Shown here: piece by piece, positions 1-11,030 of the stretch
How the letters are laid out: each line of letters opens with the position of its first letter
Position numbering within the stretch: the stretch's first letter is position 1
Assembly (NCBI GenBank): GCA_964557295.1
Contig: CAZKZP010000015.1
Location: forward strand, 3,598 to 67,597
From: JBFMHP01 sp964557295
GTDB taxonomy: Bacteria > Pseudomonadota > Gammaproteobacteria > RBG-16-57-12
Direction of reading: 5' to 3'
DNA: 64,000 bases
Translations under genes and position numbers: made by a program
The notes under the pieces: generated by a model
What the model was told of the DNA's origin: nothing
Database searches by the model: none
The model's input: the letters and a program-made list of their open reading frames with translations, nothing else

Positions 1-585
1 CATCGTGGTCGTGGTATCGCCGACCACCGAGCCGGAACCGCCGGCATTGGAGGCCGCCACGATCGCCGCCAGAAATCCGATGTGCACCCGCGCCCGGAAC
101 AACTGATGTGCCATCGCCCCGCCGATCATGGCCGCCGCGATATTATCGAGAAAAGCGGACATCACGAAGACCAGCGCCAGCATCACGAAGCCGCCCTTCC
201 AGTCATCGGGCAGATATTTCGGCAGTATCACCGGCACATGGCTCTTCTCGAAATGGCGCGCCAGGATGCTGAAACCCATCAGCAGACAAAAGAGATTGGC
301 CAGGATCACCCACTCATGGCCCACATGGCTGAGCAGCCCGCCGATGCCGGGGCCGGTCTTGAAGCCGGTGGTCATCATCTTGTAAACCGCAATGACCGCC
401 AGCCCGCTGACGGCGACATGAAAGGTGTAGTTGTGAAACAACGCCACGCACAGCAGCGTCATGGCGAAAAAGATAAATTCAAGCGGAATGCCGGCAACGG
501 CAGGCGCGGCCTCGGCTGCAAACGCCGGTATCGCCATACCCGACATTCCAATGCCGATCAGACACGGCAACCAACGCTTCATCAT
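1..585 (-). CDS. Ion-transporter-superfamily permease (CitMHS/NhaD/ArsB-like), N-terminal part
   Basis: The 195 visible residues begin at ATG 585-583 (a second ATG follows directly) and stay open to the window edge, so the C-terminus is missing. The N-terminus MMKRWLPCLIG..IPAFA looks like a cleavable signal or first membrane segment. Several hydrophobic helices follow, including one around LEFIFFAMTLLCVALF. The segment SAFLDNIAAAMIGGAM and the Ser/Gly-rich AASNAGGSGSVVGDTTTTM resemble the paired re-entrant loops of the citrate/arsenite/Na+-H+ antiporter superfamily. That family moves anions or sodium across the inner membrane; the substrate cannot be read from this fragment. It is transcribed divergently from the acyl-CoA ligase. 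The family assignment is by motif memory and moderately sure; NhaD, CitMHS and SLC13 types are not separated. Confidence 0.65.
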   Translation of the reverse strand, partial: MMKRWLPCLIGIGMSGMAIPAFAAEAAPAVAGIPLEFIFFAMTLLCVALFHNYTFHVAVSGLAVIAVYKMMTTGFKTGPGIGGLLSHVGHEWVILANLFCLLMGFSILARHFEKSHVPVILPKYLPDDWKGGFVMLALVFVMSAFLDNIAAAMIGGAMAHQLFRARVHIGFLAAIVAASNAGGSGSVVGDTTTTM

Positions 586-881
586 GCAACGCAGCTCCGG
601 AGTTTGAAGAATCTAGTCCGGCATCTAGCTAAGGCGCATCGCCGGGCACGCATACTATGCCAGCACGCGAATCGTTTAGTCGAGCGGGAAAATTCAAGGG
701 CACACCCCAACCCCGATCCGGCGCGCGCTGCCGTGCCTGATGCTTTCTCTCGGGTATCCGTTTTGATGGCGCGGATCCGAATTCCGCCGGCAATCTCCAC
801 CATAAACCCTATAGGCCGCGCCGTCCCGGCATGCGTATAATGAGCCTGAGTAAATTCACGATTACATCGGTGATGAAGCCT
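586..881. other. Divergent intergenic region between permease and acyl-CoA ligase
   Basis: About 296 bases separate the two divergent start codons. The region must carry both promoters, but I see no convincing -35/-10 pair or strong hairpin. In-frame ATGs at 831, 840 and 873 lie upstream of the preferred ligase start and are less well supported. Confidence 0.4.
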
Positions 882-2489
882 ATGAGCACACTTCTGCATG
901 ATCTAATCTTCGCCGCCGCACAGCACTCACCTGAGCGGCCCGCCATTAAGCACAAAGATGACACCCTGTCATACCAAGCCTTGGCAGAGATGATCGTCAA
1001 AGTGGCGGCGGGATTAAAGCACCTCAACCTCAGTCGAGGTGAGCGCGTAGCCGTCTATCTTCCCAAATATTTCGAAACCGTAGCGACAATATTCGGCACC
1101 AGTCTTGCCGACGGCATCATCGTTCCAATCAATCCCCTGCTCAAGGCGGATCAAGTGGGTCACATTCTCAAGGATTGCAATGCGCGCATCTTGATCACCG
1201 CCGCGCCCCGGCTTACCCAGTTGCGGGAAACCCTCGCCTCCTGCCACGACCTGCATACCGTCCTCACCTTGGAAGACGCGCCCGCCGATCTCCCGGCGCA
1301 CCTAAAGACAGTTGCCTGGAATACAGCGATTGAGCAAACGACCGGCGAGGTTGGCTTACCATTGAACATCGATAACGATATCGCCGCCATACTTTATACC
1401 TCCGGCAGCACTGGCAAACCAAAAGGTGTCGTGCTTTCACATCGAAATCTGATTGCAGGCGCGAAAAGCGTAACTCAATACCTGGAAAACACGGCTAACG
1501 ACCGCATTCTGGCGGTGCTGCCCTTCAGCTTCGATTACGGGCTTAGCCAATTGACCACGGCCTTCACTTGCAGCGCCTGCGTGGTGCTGATGGATTATCT
1601 ATTGCCACGCGAGGTCCTCAATCTTCTGGAAAAGGAAAGCATCACTGGGCTAGCGGCGGTGCCCGCCTTATGGACACAGCTGGCCCAGTTAGAGTGGCCG
1701 GAACCTGCCGTGAATTCGCTACGCTATATCACCAACTCGGGAGGTGCCATGCCACACCCGACGGTTCAAACCCTGAAGGAACGATTGCCCAAGACCCGCA
1801 TATACCTTATGTACGGCCTGACCGAGGCCTTCCGCTCCACCTATCTTCCGCCGGACATGATCGATCGCAAACGCGGCTCGATTGGCAAGGCCATCCCCAA
1901 CGTCGAAATCATGGTGGTGCGCGAAGACGGTTCCCCGTGCGCCCCCAACGAACCCGGCGAATTGGTGCACCGCGGCGCGCTGGTGGCCAAGGGCTACTGG
2001 AATCAACCGGAAAAAACCGCCGAGCGCTTTCGCCCCGCGCCACTCCAGACCCCTGGCGTGCCACTGCCTGAAATCGCGGTGTGGTCAGGCGACACGGTCA
2101 TCAAGGATGAAGAGGGTTATCTCTATTTCGTCGGTCGCCAGGATGAAATGATCAAAACCAGCGGATACCGCGTCAGCCCCACCGAAATCGAAGAAGTGTT
2201 GTATGAAAGCGGCCTGGTCGGTCAGGCCGTTGCTTTAGGTCTGCCTCACCCGACCCTCGGCCAAGGAATTGTAGCGGTGGTTACCAAGCCGCCACATCAC
2301 GAAGCGCTCGACATGACGAAATTGCTGAACCACTGCAAGAAAAAACTGCCAAATTTCATGGCCCCCCTCGCGATATTCCATCGGGAACATCTACCGAAAA
2401 ACCCAAACGGCAAGATTGATCGCAAACTACTCTACAGTGAAGTCGAAGACCACTTTTCAAGCCCGCCGGAACCCACCAAGCAGTCCTGA
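882..2489 (+). CDS. AMP-forming acyl-CoA/acyl-ACP ligase, exosortase-A-associated type
   Basis: A 535-residue adenylate-forming enzyme. It activates a carboxylic acid as acyl-AMP and transfers it to CoA or to a phosphopantetheine arm. The phosphate-binding loop YTSGSTGKPKG, the motif YGLTE, the hinge/adenylate region WSGDTVIKDEEGYLYFVGR and the C-terminal catalytic lysine motif NGKIDRK are all present. The start at 882 is preferred because GGTGA lies eight bases upstream; an alternative ATG at 873 has no such site. From memory, sequence and length match the ligase family that accompanies exosortase-A/PEP-CTERM polysaccharide loci. The free acyl carrier protein at 4653-4916 is a plausible acceptor, which is an inference. 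The gene converges with the minus-strand GNAT/NadE/ACP/AsnB operon. Confidence 0.85.
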   Translation: MSTLLHDLIFAAAQHSPERPAIKHKDDTLSYQALAEMIVKVAAGLKHLNLSRGERVAVYLPKYFETVATIFGTSLADGIIVPINPLLKADQVGHILKDCNARILITAAPRLTQLRETLASCHDLHTVLTLEDAPADLPAHLKTVAWNTAIEQTTGEVGLPLNIDNDIAAILYTSGSTGKPKGVVLSHRNLIAGAKSVTQYLENTANDRILAVLPFSFDYGLSQLTTAFTCSACVVLMDYLLPREVLNLLEKESITGLAAVPALWTQLAQLEWPEPAVNSLRYITNSGGAMPHPTVQTLKERLPKTRIYLMYGLTEAFRSTYLPPDMIDRKRGSIGKAIPNVEIMVVREDGSPCAPNEPGELVHRGALVAKGYWNQPEKTAERFRPAPLQTPGVPLPEIAVWSGDTVIKDEEGYLYFVGRQDEMIKTSGYRVSPTEIEEVLYESGLVGQAVALGLPHPTLGQGIVAVVTKPPHHEALDMTKLLNHCKKKLPNFMAPLAIFHREHLPKNPNGKIDRKLLYSEVEDHFSSPPEPTKQS

Positions 2490-2540
2490 GAGAGTGAGGC
2501 GTCCAAGATTGGACCAAAGGACGATAACATCGACGAGGCC

Positions 2541-3593
2541 TCATGAGTCCTCGTCACTGACCATCAGCAACCAATTCTTCTGTTGCGCGATCTGCTCCGC
2601 GCCACCCTGCAATTGTGATCCGGCGCCGTAATATACATTGCGCCCGGCGGAGCCTCTCCAAAAATTGAAGCGTTTCAACCAATGGCTCAAAACCGTCTTA
2701 TCAAGCACATTGATATAGACACTGATCGGGTTGGCCGCTCGCGCCTTTTGAAGAAATAAAGCCATGAGATCATCTCCAGCCTGATCTCCATCGGCCGCGA
2801 TAAACTCCCTGATCTCTATGGCGTCGCCACAATAACGATATACCACACAACCAACCAACTCGTTTGCATCACGCGTACTGAGTGCGTAGATATAATTGGT
2901 GTCATCAGGATCGTCCTGAAACTTCCATTTCATGTATGCCGCCGATCTTTTGAAGGTATTTTTGTAGGTCTTTTCTTTTTTGTCCCACAACGCATCGAAT
3001 CGATCATCGAAAATCGAATAGTCCTCATGAACGATAAATTTTTTGTTCGACCGCCATGTTTCAATGGCAATGGCTTTTAACGCCAGATCAAGGACTGATG
3101 CTGCTGTTCGGCGCAAAAATTTCGGTATCTTAAATCGAGCGAGGAAAGACTCCGAGCGAATCACCTTTACAATTCGCATCATCGTGCCCAGCTTCACATA
3201 CCCGGCCCGCCGCATGATAAGCTCGGCTTTCTGGTTCGGCAATCCGCATAGCAGCGCCAGTTCATTGTCATTCAATACATTCAATATCGATTTCTGTAGC
3301 TGGAGGGCCGGACCCAAGGAACGATGCGCCTTGTGTACCAGAAAATCACCCAACACCCCGGCCTTGTAACAATGCCCATTCATAACAAACTGCCGGGGAA
3401 ATATTGCCCCCATGCCGACAATCTCGGCTGATTCATCACTCACCAACAGCCAGACTTGTGCACGGCCGAACGGGTTGTTCTCATACATCCACGTGTATTT
3501 TTCCACCAGCGACTTCGGATGGTTGTCAGACCAGAAGGCCAATATTTTTGCCTTGTCCACCACAAGGTCCGCCTGCACAATCTGATAGCTCAT
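2541..3593 (-). CDS. GNAT-fold acyltransferase-like protein
   Basis: A 350-residue soluble protein, last gene of the asparagine-synthase operon, starting 21 bases after the NAD-synthase-like gene. The N-terminal half (about residues 55-135) has a GNAT-like acetyl-CoA-binding pattern: GAIFPRQF, then VLGDFLVHKAHRSLGPALQL. The C-terminal half (about 205-330) reads like a second, degenerate GNAT domain (MKWKFQDDPDDTNYIYAL...). This two-half layout is common in acyltransferase-like proteins of exopolysaccharide loci. No signal peptide or membrane helix is visible. The substrate is unknown; N-acylation of an amino group on a sugar or amino-acid intermediate is a reasonable guess from the company it keeps. 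Confidence 0.6.
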   Translation of the reverse strand: MSYQIVQADLVVDKAKILAFWSDNHPKSLVEKYTWMYENNPFGRAQVWLLVSDESAEIVGMGAIFPRQFVMNGHCYKAGVLGDFLVHKAHRSLGPALQLQKSILNVLNDNELALLCGLPNQKAELIMRRAGYVKLGTMMRIVKVIRSESFLARFKIPKFLRRTAASVLDLALKAIAIETWRSNKKFIVHEDYSIFDDRFDALWDKKEKTYKNTFKRSAAYMKWKFQDDPDDTNYIYALSTRDANELVGCVVYRYCGDAIEIREFIAADGDQAGDDLMALFLQKARAANPISVYINVLDKTVLSHWLKRFNFWRGSAGRNVYYGAGSQLQGGAEQIAQQKNWLLMVSDEDS

Positions 3594-3614
3594 GGATGCG
3601 TTTTCAGCAGGATA

Positions 3615-4646
3615 CTAATGAGACATCTGGGCCAGATCGACATCATCGATCATCAGAGGCCGCAGATGCAGATAGGACGTCGTACGGCGCTTTTTTTCGA
3701 TGTCCTGATAGATAAACTGAGCTTTCTCCAAAGACAACCCAAGGTACTCTGCCAGCCGAGTCACAGGTATATTGTGATTATACGCCCACAACGACAGGTC
3801 CATTTCCCGGTAGGGAAGCGCAAAATAAAATTCATCCTGCCCCTGCGCCATACTATAGGTATCGGTGGTCGGAATGGCGGAGCGTATCCGCTCCGGAAGA
3901 TTCAGGTACCGTGCCAGTGAATAAACTTGCGTCTTGTACAGATGCGCAATCGGCTTGACATCAGCGGCCCCATCCCCGTTTTTCACAAAGAAGCCTTGGT
4001 CATATTCCAGCCGGTTGGGCGTGCCGACGACAGCAAGATTGAGCCGGTCGGCGTGAAAATATTCGATGGTCTTTCGAATCCGCTGTTTGTAATTGGTGGC
4101 CGCCACGATTTGCAAATACTCATTCAATCCAAGCCGTTCTTGCCTGATCTCCCCATCCGGGGACTGCACCACCAGTTTGAAATAATTCAGGCGTCCTTCA
4201 TTGCCTCCCGCGATCACAATCTTGCTCTTCCAGTCTCCTTGGTAGCCTGGAAAAACCTTCCTGATCGCCTCATCGCGCCACTGATAACAGCCGACAGCCT
4301 CGAGTGTCGGTCCAATATCCTGAACGTGGTATTTGATCCCAAGTTGTTCTGCCAGCTCCCGGCCTAATTCGAGGCTCTCAGGAGAAGAGTCGCGTTCAGG
4401 CAAGAGCAAGCCATATACCTTGTCCTTGCCGACCGCCTTCACACAAAGTGCCGCCGTCACCGAGCTGTCGACCCCACCCGAGATGGCGACCACAAAACCA
4501 CGCCGATGCAGCTGTGCCCGCAGCAACTCACGCAACCTGGCGGATATCTTAGTCACCTCTAACGCCGGATCGATATCCAATACTGCGTAAGAAAATTCAT
4601 TCACATCTGGCAAAATCAGTTCCTCGCACACTGTAATTATCGGCAA
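3615..4646 (-). CDS. NAD+ synthase-like PP-loop amidotransferase
   Basis: 343 residues from a TTG at 4646. A second TTG at 4613 has GAGG eight bases upstream and may be the true start. The ATP-pyrophosphatase loop is VVAISGGVDSSVTAAL (about residues 52-67). The NadE-like signature GTPNRLEYDQGFFVKNGDGA is followed by LYKTQVYSLARYL, and PTTDTYSMAQGQDE is also present. NadE adenylates nicotinate adenine dinucleotide and amidates it with ammonia. This protein is about 70 residues longer than usual ammonia-dependent NadE and lies between an acyl carrier protein and a GNAT protein. It may therefore have been recruited to amidate a different carboxylate; that is inference. It lacks a glutaminase domain, and the adjacent asparagine synthase carries its own. 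Confidence 0.7.
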   Translation of the reverse strand: MPIITVCEELILPDVNEFSYAVLDIDPALEVTKISARLRELLRAQLHRRGFVVAISGGVDSSVTAALCVKAVGKDKVYGLLLPERDSSPESLELGRELAEQLGIKYHVQDIGPTLEAVGCYQWRDEAIRKVFPGYQGDWKSKIVIAGGNEGRLNYFKLVVQSPDGEIRQERLGLNEYLQIVAATNYKQRIRKTIEYFHADRLNLAVVGTPNRLEYDQGFFVKNGDGAADVKPIAHLYKTQVYSLARYLNLPERIRSAIPTTDTYSMAQGQDEFYFALPYREMDLSLWAYNHNIPVTRLAEYLGLSLEKAQFIYQDIEKKRRTTSYLHLRPLMIDDVDLAQMSH

Positions 4647-4652
4647 TGCAGC

Positions 4653-4916
4653 TCAAACGACCGCCTGCTTTCTCACCACGTAGCTTATAATGTTATTAAT
4701 CGAATCAAGATTTTCGGGTATCATCTCTTCATCCTCTACTTTGATGCCAAAGTGATTTTCCAAAAAGAAAACCACCTCGAGAATCCCCGTCGAATCCACA
4801 ACACCGCTCTCCAATAAGGACGCCTCGTTGTTCAGGGCTGATTGATCCTCGGTAAACAGGAGATTCTCAAGGATATATCCCCTTAGCTGCTGCTCAATAT
4901 TTTTTATCTGCGCCAC
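4653..4916 (-). CDS. Acyl carrier protein
   Basis: 87 residues, small and acidic. The phosphopantetheine attachment serine lies in GVVDSTGILEVVFFLE (Ser at about residue 42), the D-S-[LTM] motif of carrier proteins. The next gene begins six bases after its stop and the asparagine synthase ends 33 bases before its start, so it sits in the middle of a tight operon. It is not the fatty-acid AcpP by context (no fabD/G/F nearby). Free carrier proteins next to AMP-ligases, GNAT proteins and amidotransferases usually carry a dedicated acyl or aminoacyl intermediate. The intermediate itself is unknown. Confidence 0.85.
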   Translation of the reverse strand: MAQIKNIEQQLRGYILENLLFTEDQSALNNEASLLESGVVDSTGILEVVFFLENHFGIKVEDEEMIPENLDSINNIISYVVRKQAVV

Positions 4917-4949
4917 ATCACCACCTTGATAAGCTATTAATTCAAACCA

Positions 4950-6944
4950 CTAAACTGTGAAATCACGATACGTTGTATATTTTACAGATGCTTTAGGCGC
5001 ATGCCTCTGCCGTATGAATCGTTCGTAGAGTAATTGCGTGGAAATGATCCCGATCAATGCCATATTATCTGCATTCGAAAATTGCTGACCGGAAAAACTC
5101 TTGCATTTTTTCCACAACTGGCTGACCGCCTGTTCGTCGAACACTCCGGCCTGTTTGACGGAATCCGATCCCATCAGCGCATCCAACCAAGCGGGGGCAC
5201 TGCTCTCACCGATGAACGCCAAGGCATCAGGTGCACGGTAAGGTTGTTTTTTGCGTGACAAGATGCTCTTGGGAACAGTACCTTCTGCGCACTTTTTAAG
5301 GATATGCTTTTCATCCAAAACCTTGAGCTTGTATTTTGCCGGCAATGAATTGGCGAACTCAACCACATTGATATCCAGAAACGGAAACCGCCCTTCAACG
5401 GAATGCGCCATCAACATTCGATCGCCTTGCGACGACAGCAAATACCCGGAAAGCAGCGACACGATCTCCAAATACTGATCCTGGGATAGAAACGACCATT
5501 TGTTAAACGTTGCTGGCAACTCTTCGATTAAATTCTTGACCACATCACTACTGGTCACTGCGTGGCGTTGTTGTTTAGAATAAAATCGCTTAATGGATGA
5601 TGTTGTTGACCAGCGCAGATCGTGGGAAAAACCCGGCTGATCCCAACGCTCAAGATTGCGCCCAAAAAATCTTTTTGCCATCGCTTGCTGGCCAACCGGA
5701 GAACGCATGAGATATGGATATAGACGGCTCAACAACCCGGATCGGGTATCAGATTGTGGGGATCTTGCCCAGAATCGTCTGACCTTCGCCTCGCGAAACA
5801 GGTCATAACCGGCGAACATTTCATCCGCCCCTTCTCCAGTGAGCACCACCTTTATTCCACACTCCCTAACCAAGCGCGACAGCAGAAATAACGGCACGGG
5901 CGCGGTGCGCAATATTGGCCTTTCCGTATGCTCAATCACGGCGGGAAATGCGTCGGCAATGTCCTTGCGGGTCACCATCAACTCCGCATGTTTGCTTCCG
6001 AGATGCGCCGCCATTTCATGCTGATAAGTGGTTTCGTCATATTCGGCATCGGCAAATCGCAATGAGAAGGTATGAAATGTATCCGGCCTGGCTTTCTTGC
6101 CCAGCGCGGCGACCAGTGAACTGTCCAGACCGCCGGATAGGTAGCAGCCTACCGGAACATCGGCGCGTTGCGTCCGCAGCCATGTCGCCTGCCGCAGCGC
6201 CTCGTGCAGAGCGTCTACCGCCTCCTCGATGCCGCCGGGGAATTCTTCAGCCTTTGACGTTGGATATTGAGGTCGCCAAAAACATTGTTCGTATGATGCG
6301 CCATCACGGTAAATACGGTAGTGTCCCGGCTTGAGTTCGGATATGCCCTTGAAGACTCCCTGTGGGGGAATGATGGACCAGAAGGTGAATGTCTGCTCCA
6401 GCCCAAGCGGATCGAATTCACGCGGCAGCGTCTCATCCAGGGCGAAAATCGCCTTCACTTCACTGGCAAAAATGACTCGTTCACCTTGTTCGCAGATATA
6501 CAACGGGGCAATGCCAAAATGATCGCGCGATAGAACCAATTCATGTTTTTCTGCGTCCCAGATTGCAATTGCCCATTGCCCGTTGAAGCGCGCGAAACAC
6601 TCCGCACCCCACTCCTCGTAGGCACAAAGCACGACCTCGGTATCGCTATGGGTGCGAAATTCATGGCCTGAAGCCCGCAGCATGCTGCGCAATTCGATGT
6701 AATTATATATTTCGCCGTTGAATGTGATCCAAAGCCTTCCATCGCTATTTGACATGGGCTGTTGCCCGGCCGACAAATCCAGAATAGATAATCGCGCGTG
6801 GAGCAAGGCCGCCCGTTCATCGCAGTAGAGGCCGAACTCATCGGGACCACGATGGGTGAGCGCAGAAACCATGGCATCGAGATGCGCTCCAGGCACCCTG
6901 CCCTTGGCCTCCGTCAAATTTATGACTCCTGCGACTCCACACAT
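4950..6944 (-). CDS. Asparagine synthase (glutamine-hydrolysing), exosortase-associated amidotransferase type
   Basis: 664 residues. Cys2 (MCGVAGVINL) is the nucleophile of the N-terminal class II glutaminase domain (about 2-215). The AsnB synthetase domain follows, with PP-loop CYLSGGLDSSLVAALG near residue 270 and VVLTGEGADEMFAGYD, a typical AsnB ATP/aspartate-site motif. Glutamine-derived ammonia is channelled to an adenylated carboxylate. It is the first gene of the minus-strand operon AsnB-ACP-NadE-like-GNAT. Length and context match the amidotransferases of exosortase-A/capsule loci better than the housekeeping AsnB, so the true acceptor may be a polysaccharide or a carrier-bound acid instead of aspartate. 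Confidence 0.85.
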   Translation of the reverse strand: MCGVAGVINLTEAKGRVPGAHLDAMVSALTHRGPDEFGLYCDERAALLHARLSILDLSAGQQPMSNSDGRLWITFNGEIYNYIELRSMLRASGHEFRTHSDTEVVLCAYEEWGAECFARFNGQWAIAIWDAEKHELVLSRDHFGIAPLYICEQGERVIFASEVKAIFALDETLPREFDPLGLEQTFTFWSIIPPQGVFKGISELKPGHYRIYRDGASYEQCFWRPQYPTSKAEEFPGGIEEAVDALHEALRQATWLRTQRADVPVGCYLSGGLDSSLVAALGKKARPDTFHTFSLRFADAEYDETTYQHEMAAHLGSKHAELMVTRKDIADAFPAVIEHTERPILRTAPVPLFLLSRLVRECGIKVVLTGEGADEMFAGYDLFREAKVRRFWARSPQSDTRSGLLSRLYPYLMRSPVGQQAMAKRFFGRNLERWDQPGFSHDLRWSTTSSIKRFYSKQQRHAVTSSDVVKNLIEELPATFNKWSFLSQDQYLEIVSLLSGYLLSSQGDRMLMAHSVEGRFPFLDINVVEFANSLPAKYKLKVLDEKHILKKCAEGTVPKSILSRKKQPYRAPDALAFIGESSAPAWLDALMGSDSVKQAGVFDEQAVSQLWKKCKSFSGQQFSNADNMALIGIISTQLLYERFIRQRHAPKASVKYTTYRDFTV

Positions 6945-7198
6945 ATACGTTATTCAGCCCAACTAATAATGAATGACCACTTTCGCGGGATCAGGTACCC
7001 GTCACCAATCTACTTCGATACGTCAACGCATCCTATCACGAGCGTATGCGCGGTCAGAAAAACCGCTCCGCCAGCAGCTTCGCGCATGCCTGAGGAAAGT
7101 GCTGGCATTGCATGGTCGGCTGCGGGCTTTCCGGCTTCCCACAGCTCAAAGACCAAAACCTTATTTCATTTTCGAACCGTTTTCGCCTGGTTTTTGGC
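6945..7198. other. Intergenic region upstream of the asparagine synthase gene
   Basis: No gene is visible between the asnB-like start and the tRNA-Val terminator. The region presumably holds the promoter of the minus-strand AsnB operon. It is somewhat less GC-rich than its surroundings. I see no repeat or RNA structure that I can support. Confidence 0.4.
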
Positions 7199-7229
7199 AA
7201 AAAAAAAGCCCGCGATCAATGCGAGCTTT
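7199..7229 (-). terminator. Rho-independent terminator after tRNA-Val
   Basis: On the minus strand AAGCTCGC pairs with GCGGGCTT (one G-T wobble) around a seven-base loop, followed by a run of eight or nine T. It begins about 25 bases beyond the encoded CCA of tRNA-Val. Confidence 0.8.
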
Positions 7230-7255
7230 AAGCATATGACATTTCATGTAAATTC

Positions 7256-7332
7256 TGGTAGTCGCGAGTGGACTCGAACCACCGACCCCCACCATGTCAA
7301 GGTGGTGCTCTAACCAACTGAGCTACGCGACT
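7256..7332 (-). tRNA. tRNA-Val (anticodon GAC)
   Basis: 77 bases including an encoded CCA. Acceptor AGTCGCG/CGCGACT, anticodon stem CCACC/GGTGG around TTGACAT (anticodon GAC) and T-loop TTCGAGT all fold. It is close to the Escherichia coli tRNA-Val(GAC) from the D-arm to the T-arm. It reads GUC/GUU codons. Confidence 0.95.
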
Positions 7333-7418
7333 ATCTCGATGACGGGGCGAAGCTTAACACAGGTTTTGCGGCCAACTCAATCCATCGCAGGGATTTTTTC
7401 CATGACCTCCCCCGCCCC

Positions 7419-9434
<2,016 letters not shown>

Positions 9435-9512
9435 CAGGGATTCTGAATCTGAGTGTAATACAGTAATATAGCGCTAATTTTTCGTAGACTGTTTCTTGAC
9501 CGAGGCCAGGCT

Positions 9513-10694
9513 TTGAACATCAAACTTTCGAATCGCGTCAACCGCGTAAAACCCTCGCCCACCCTGCAAATCACTGCGAAAGCCAAGGAGCTGCGGGCGC
9601 AAGGCAGGCCGATCATCGAACTGGGGGTCGGCGAGCCCGACTTTGACACCCCGGATCATATCAAACTGGCCGCCATCGAGGCCATCAACAACGGTTTCAC
9701 CAAATACACCGCCGTCGACGGCATCCCCGAACTCAAGCGCGCCATCATCAAAAAGCTCCAACGCGACAATCAGCTCAATTACGCGCCGAATCAGATCCTG
9801 GTCTCCTGCGGCGGCAAACAGAGCTTTTACAATCTGGCCCAGGCCATGCTGGATCAGGGTGACGAGGTCATCATCCCCGCGCCGTATTGGGTGTCCTATC
9901 CCGACATGGTGTTGCTGGCAGACGCCACGCCGGTGGTGGTGGAGTGTGGTCTGGAACAAGGCTTCAAGCTCACCTCCGCGCAGCTCGAAGCCGCCATCAC
10001 ACCCAAGACCCGGATCGTGGTGTTGAACAGCCCGTCCAATCCGACTGGCGTGTGTTATACGCGCACGGAGCTGGCGGCCTTGGGCGCGGTGCTGCGCCGT
10101 CATCCGCACGTGCTGATCGCCAGCGATGACATGTACGAGCATATCACCTGGGCGAACGAATCGTTCAGCAACATCCTGATGGTCTGCCCGGATCTCTATG
10201 ATCGGACCATCGTGCTCAACGGCGTCTCCAAGGCCTATTCCATGACCGGCTGGCGCATCGGTTATGCGGCCGGCCCGGCGCCTCTCATCCAGGCGATGAC
10301 CAAGATCCAGTCGCAAAGCACCTCCAATCCCACCTCCATTTCGCAAGCGGCCTCGGTCGCGGCGCTCGACGGCGACCAGCGCTGCATCGAGATCATGCGC
10401 CAGTCCTTCAAAGAGCGTCATGACTATGTGGTCAAGGCGCTCAATAGCATCCACGGCTTTGAATGTCTGCCTTCGCAGGGCGCGTTTTATTCCTTCCCTT
10501 ACGTCCAACCGGTCGTCGATCGCCTGGGCCTGAAGGATGATGTGGCCTTCGCCGACTACCTGCTGGACAAGGCGGATGTCGCGCTGGTCCCCGGCACCGC
10601 CTTCGGCGCGCCCGGCTACATCCGCATTTCCTTCGCCACCAGCATGGAGAACCTGCAAACCGCGATACGTCGGATCAATGCCGCGATCAAATAG
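9513..10694 (+). CDS. Class I pyridoxal-phosphate aminotransferase (aspartate aminotransferase type)
   Basis: 393 residues starting at TTG 9513, with GAGG seven bases upstream; no ATG lies near the conserved N-terminus. The fold-type I signature contains the Schiff-base lysine in NGVSKAYSMTGWRIGYAAGP (about residue 238). NSPSNPTGVCY and the C-terminal Arg in PGYIRISFATS bind the cofactor and the substrate carboxylate. It matches subgroup I-beta aspartate/prephenate aminotransferases, which exchange the amino group between aspartate or prephenate and 2-oxoglutarate. It stands alone, followed by tRNA-Asn. Specificity for prephenate versus oxaloacetate cannot be told from sequence alone. Confidence 0.9.
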   Translation: MNIKLSNRVNRVKPSPTLQITAKAKELRAQGRPIIELGVGEPDFDTPDHIKLAAIEAINNGFTKYTAVDGIPELKRAIIKKLQRDNQLNYAPNQILVSCGGKQSFYNLAQAMLDQGDEVIIPAPYWVSYPDMVLLADATPVVVECGLEQGFKLTSAQLEAAITPKTRIVVLNSPSNPTGVCYTRTELAALGAVLRRHPHVLIASDDMYEHITWANESFSNILMVCPDLYDRTIVLNGVSKAYSMTGWRIGYAAGPAPLIQAMTKIQSQSTSNPTSISQAASVAALDGDQRCIEIMRQSFKERHDYVVKALNSIHGFECLPSQGAFYSFPYVQPVVDRLGLKDDVAFADYLLDKADVALVPGTAFGAPGYIRISFATSMENLQTAIRRINAAIK

Positions 10695-10761
10695 CGTTTT
10701 TCCAACCATACGTATTGACCGCGGCGCATGGCATTTTGTAAGATACGCCCCGTCCACACAT

Positions 10762-10837
10762 TCCCCGGTAGCTCAGTCGGTAGAGCAAATGACTGTTAAT
10801 CATTGGGTCGGCGGTTCGAGCCCGTCCCGGGGAGCCA
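10762..10837 (+). tRNA. tRNA-Asn (anticodon GTT)
   Basis: 76 bases with encoded CCA. Acceptor TCCCCGG/CCGGGGA and anticodon loop ACTGTTAAT (anticodon GTT) fold with standard D- and T-arms. It is followed 10 bases later by a strong terminator. Confidence 0.95.
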
Positions 10838-10847
10838 TATCGCAAAG

Positions 10848-10872
10848 GCCTGGTCTAACCAGGCTTTTTTGT
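10848..10872 (+). terminator. Rho-independent terminator after tRNA-Asn
   Basis: Perfect stem GCCTGGT/ACCAGGC with a three-base loop (CTA), followed by six T. It ends the tRNA-Asn transcript. Confidence 0.92.
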
Positions 10873-11030
10873 ATGCAAAACCGCCCCAGAATCTGCCTCA
10901 AATCTTTCGCGCCTCACCCGACAATTATCTATACCTGATGGTAATCATGAGATAGCATCTTCTCTATCATCATGCGCGGCATCGCCAACATCCGGCCAAC
11001 GAGACTCCATCGCAATCTTTAAGGAACACC

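Noticed and set aside
2500..2555. Terminator between the acyl-CoA ligase and the GNAT gene
   Set aside because: Two short hairpins (GTCCAA/TTGGAC and GACGAGG/CCTCGTC) exist, but neither has a T tract and one spans the GNAT stop codon.
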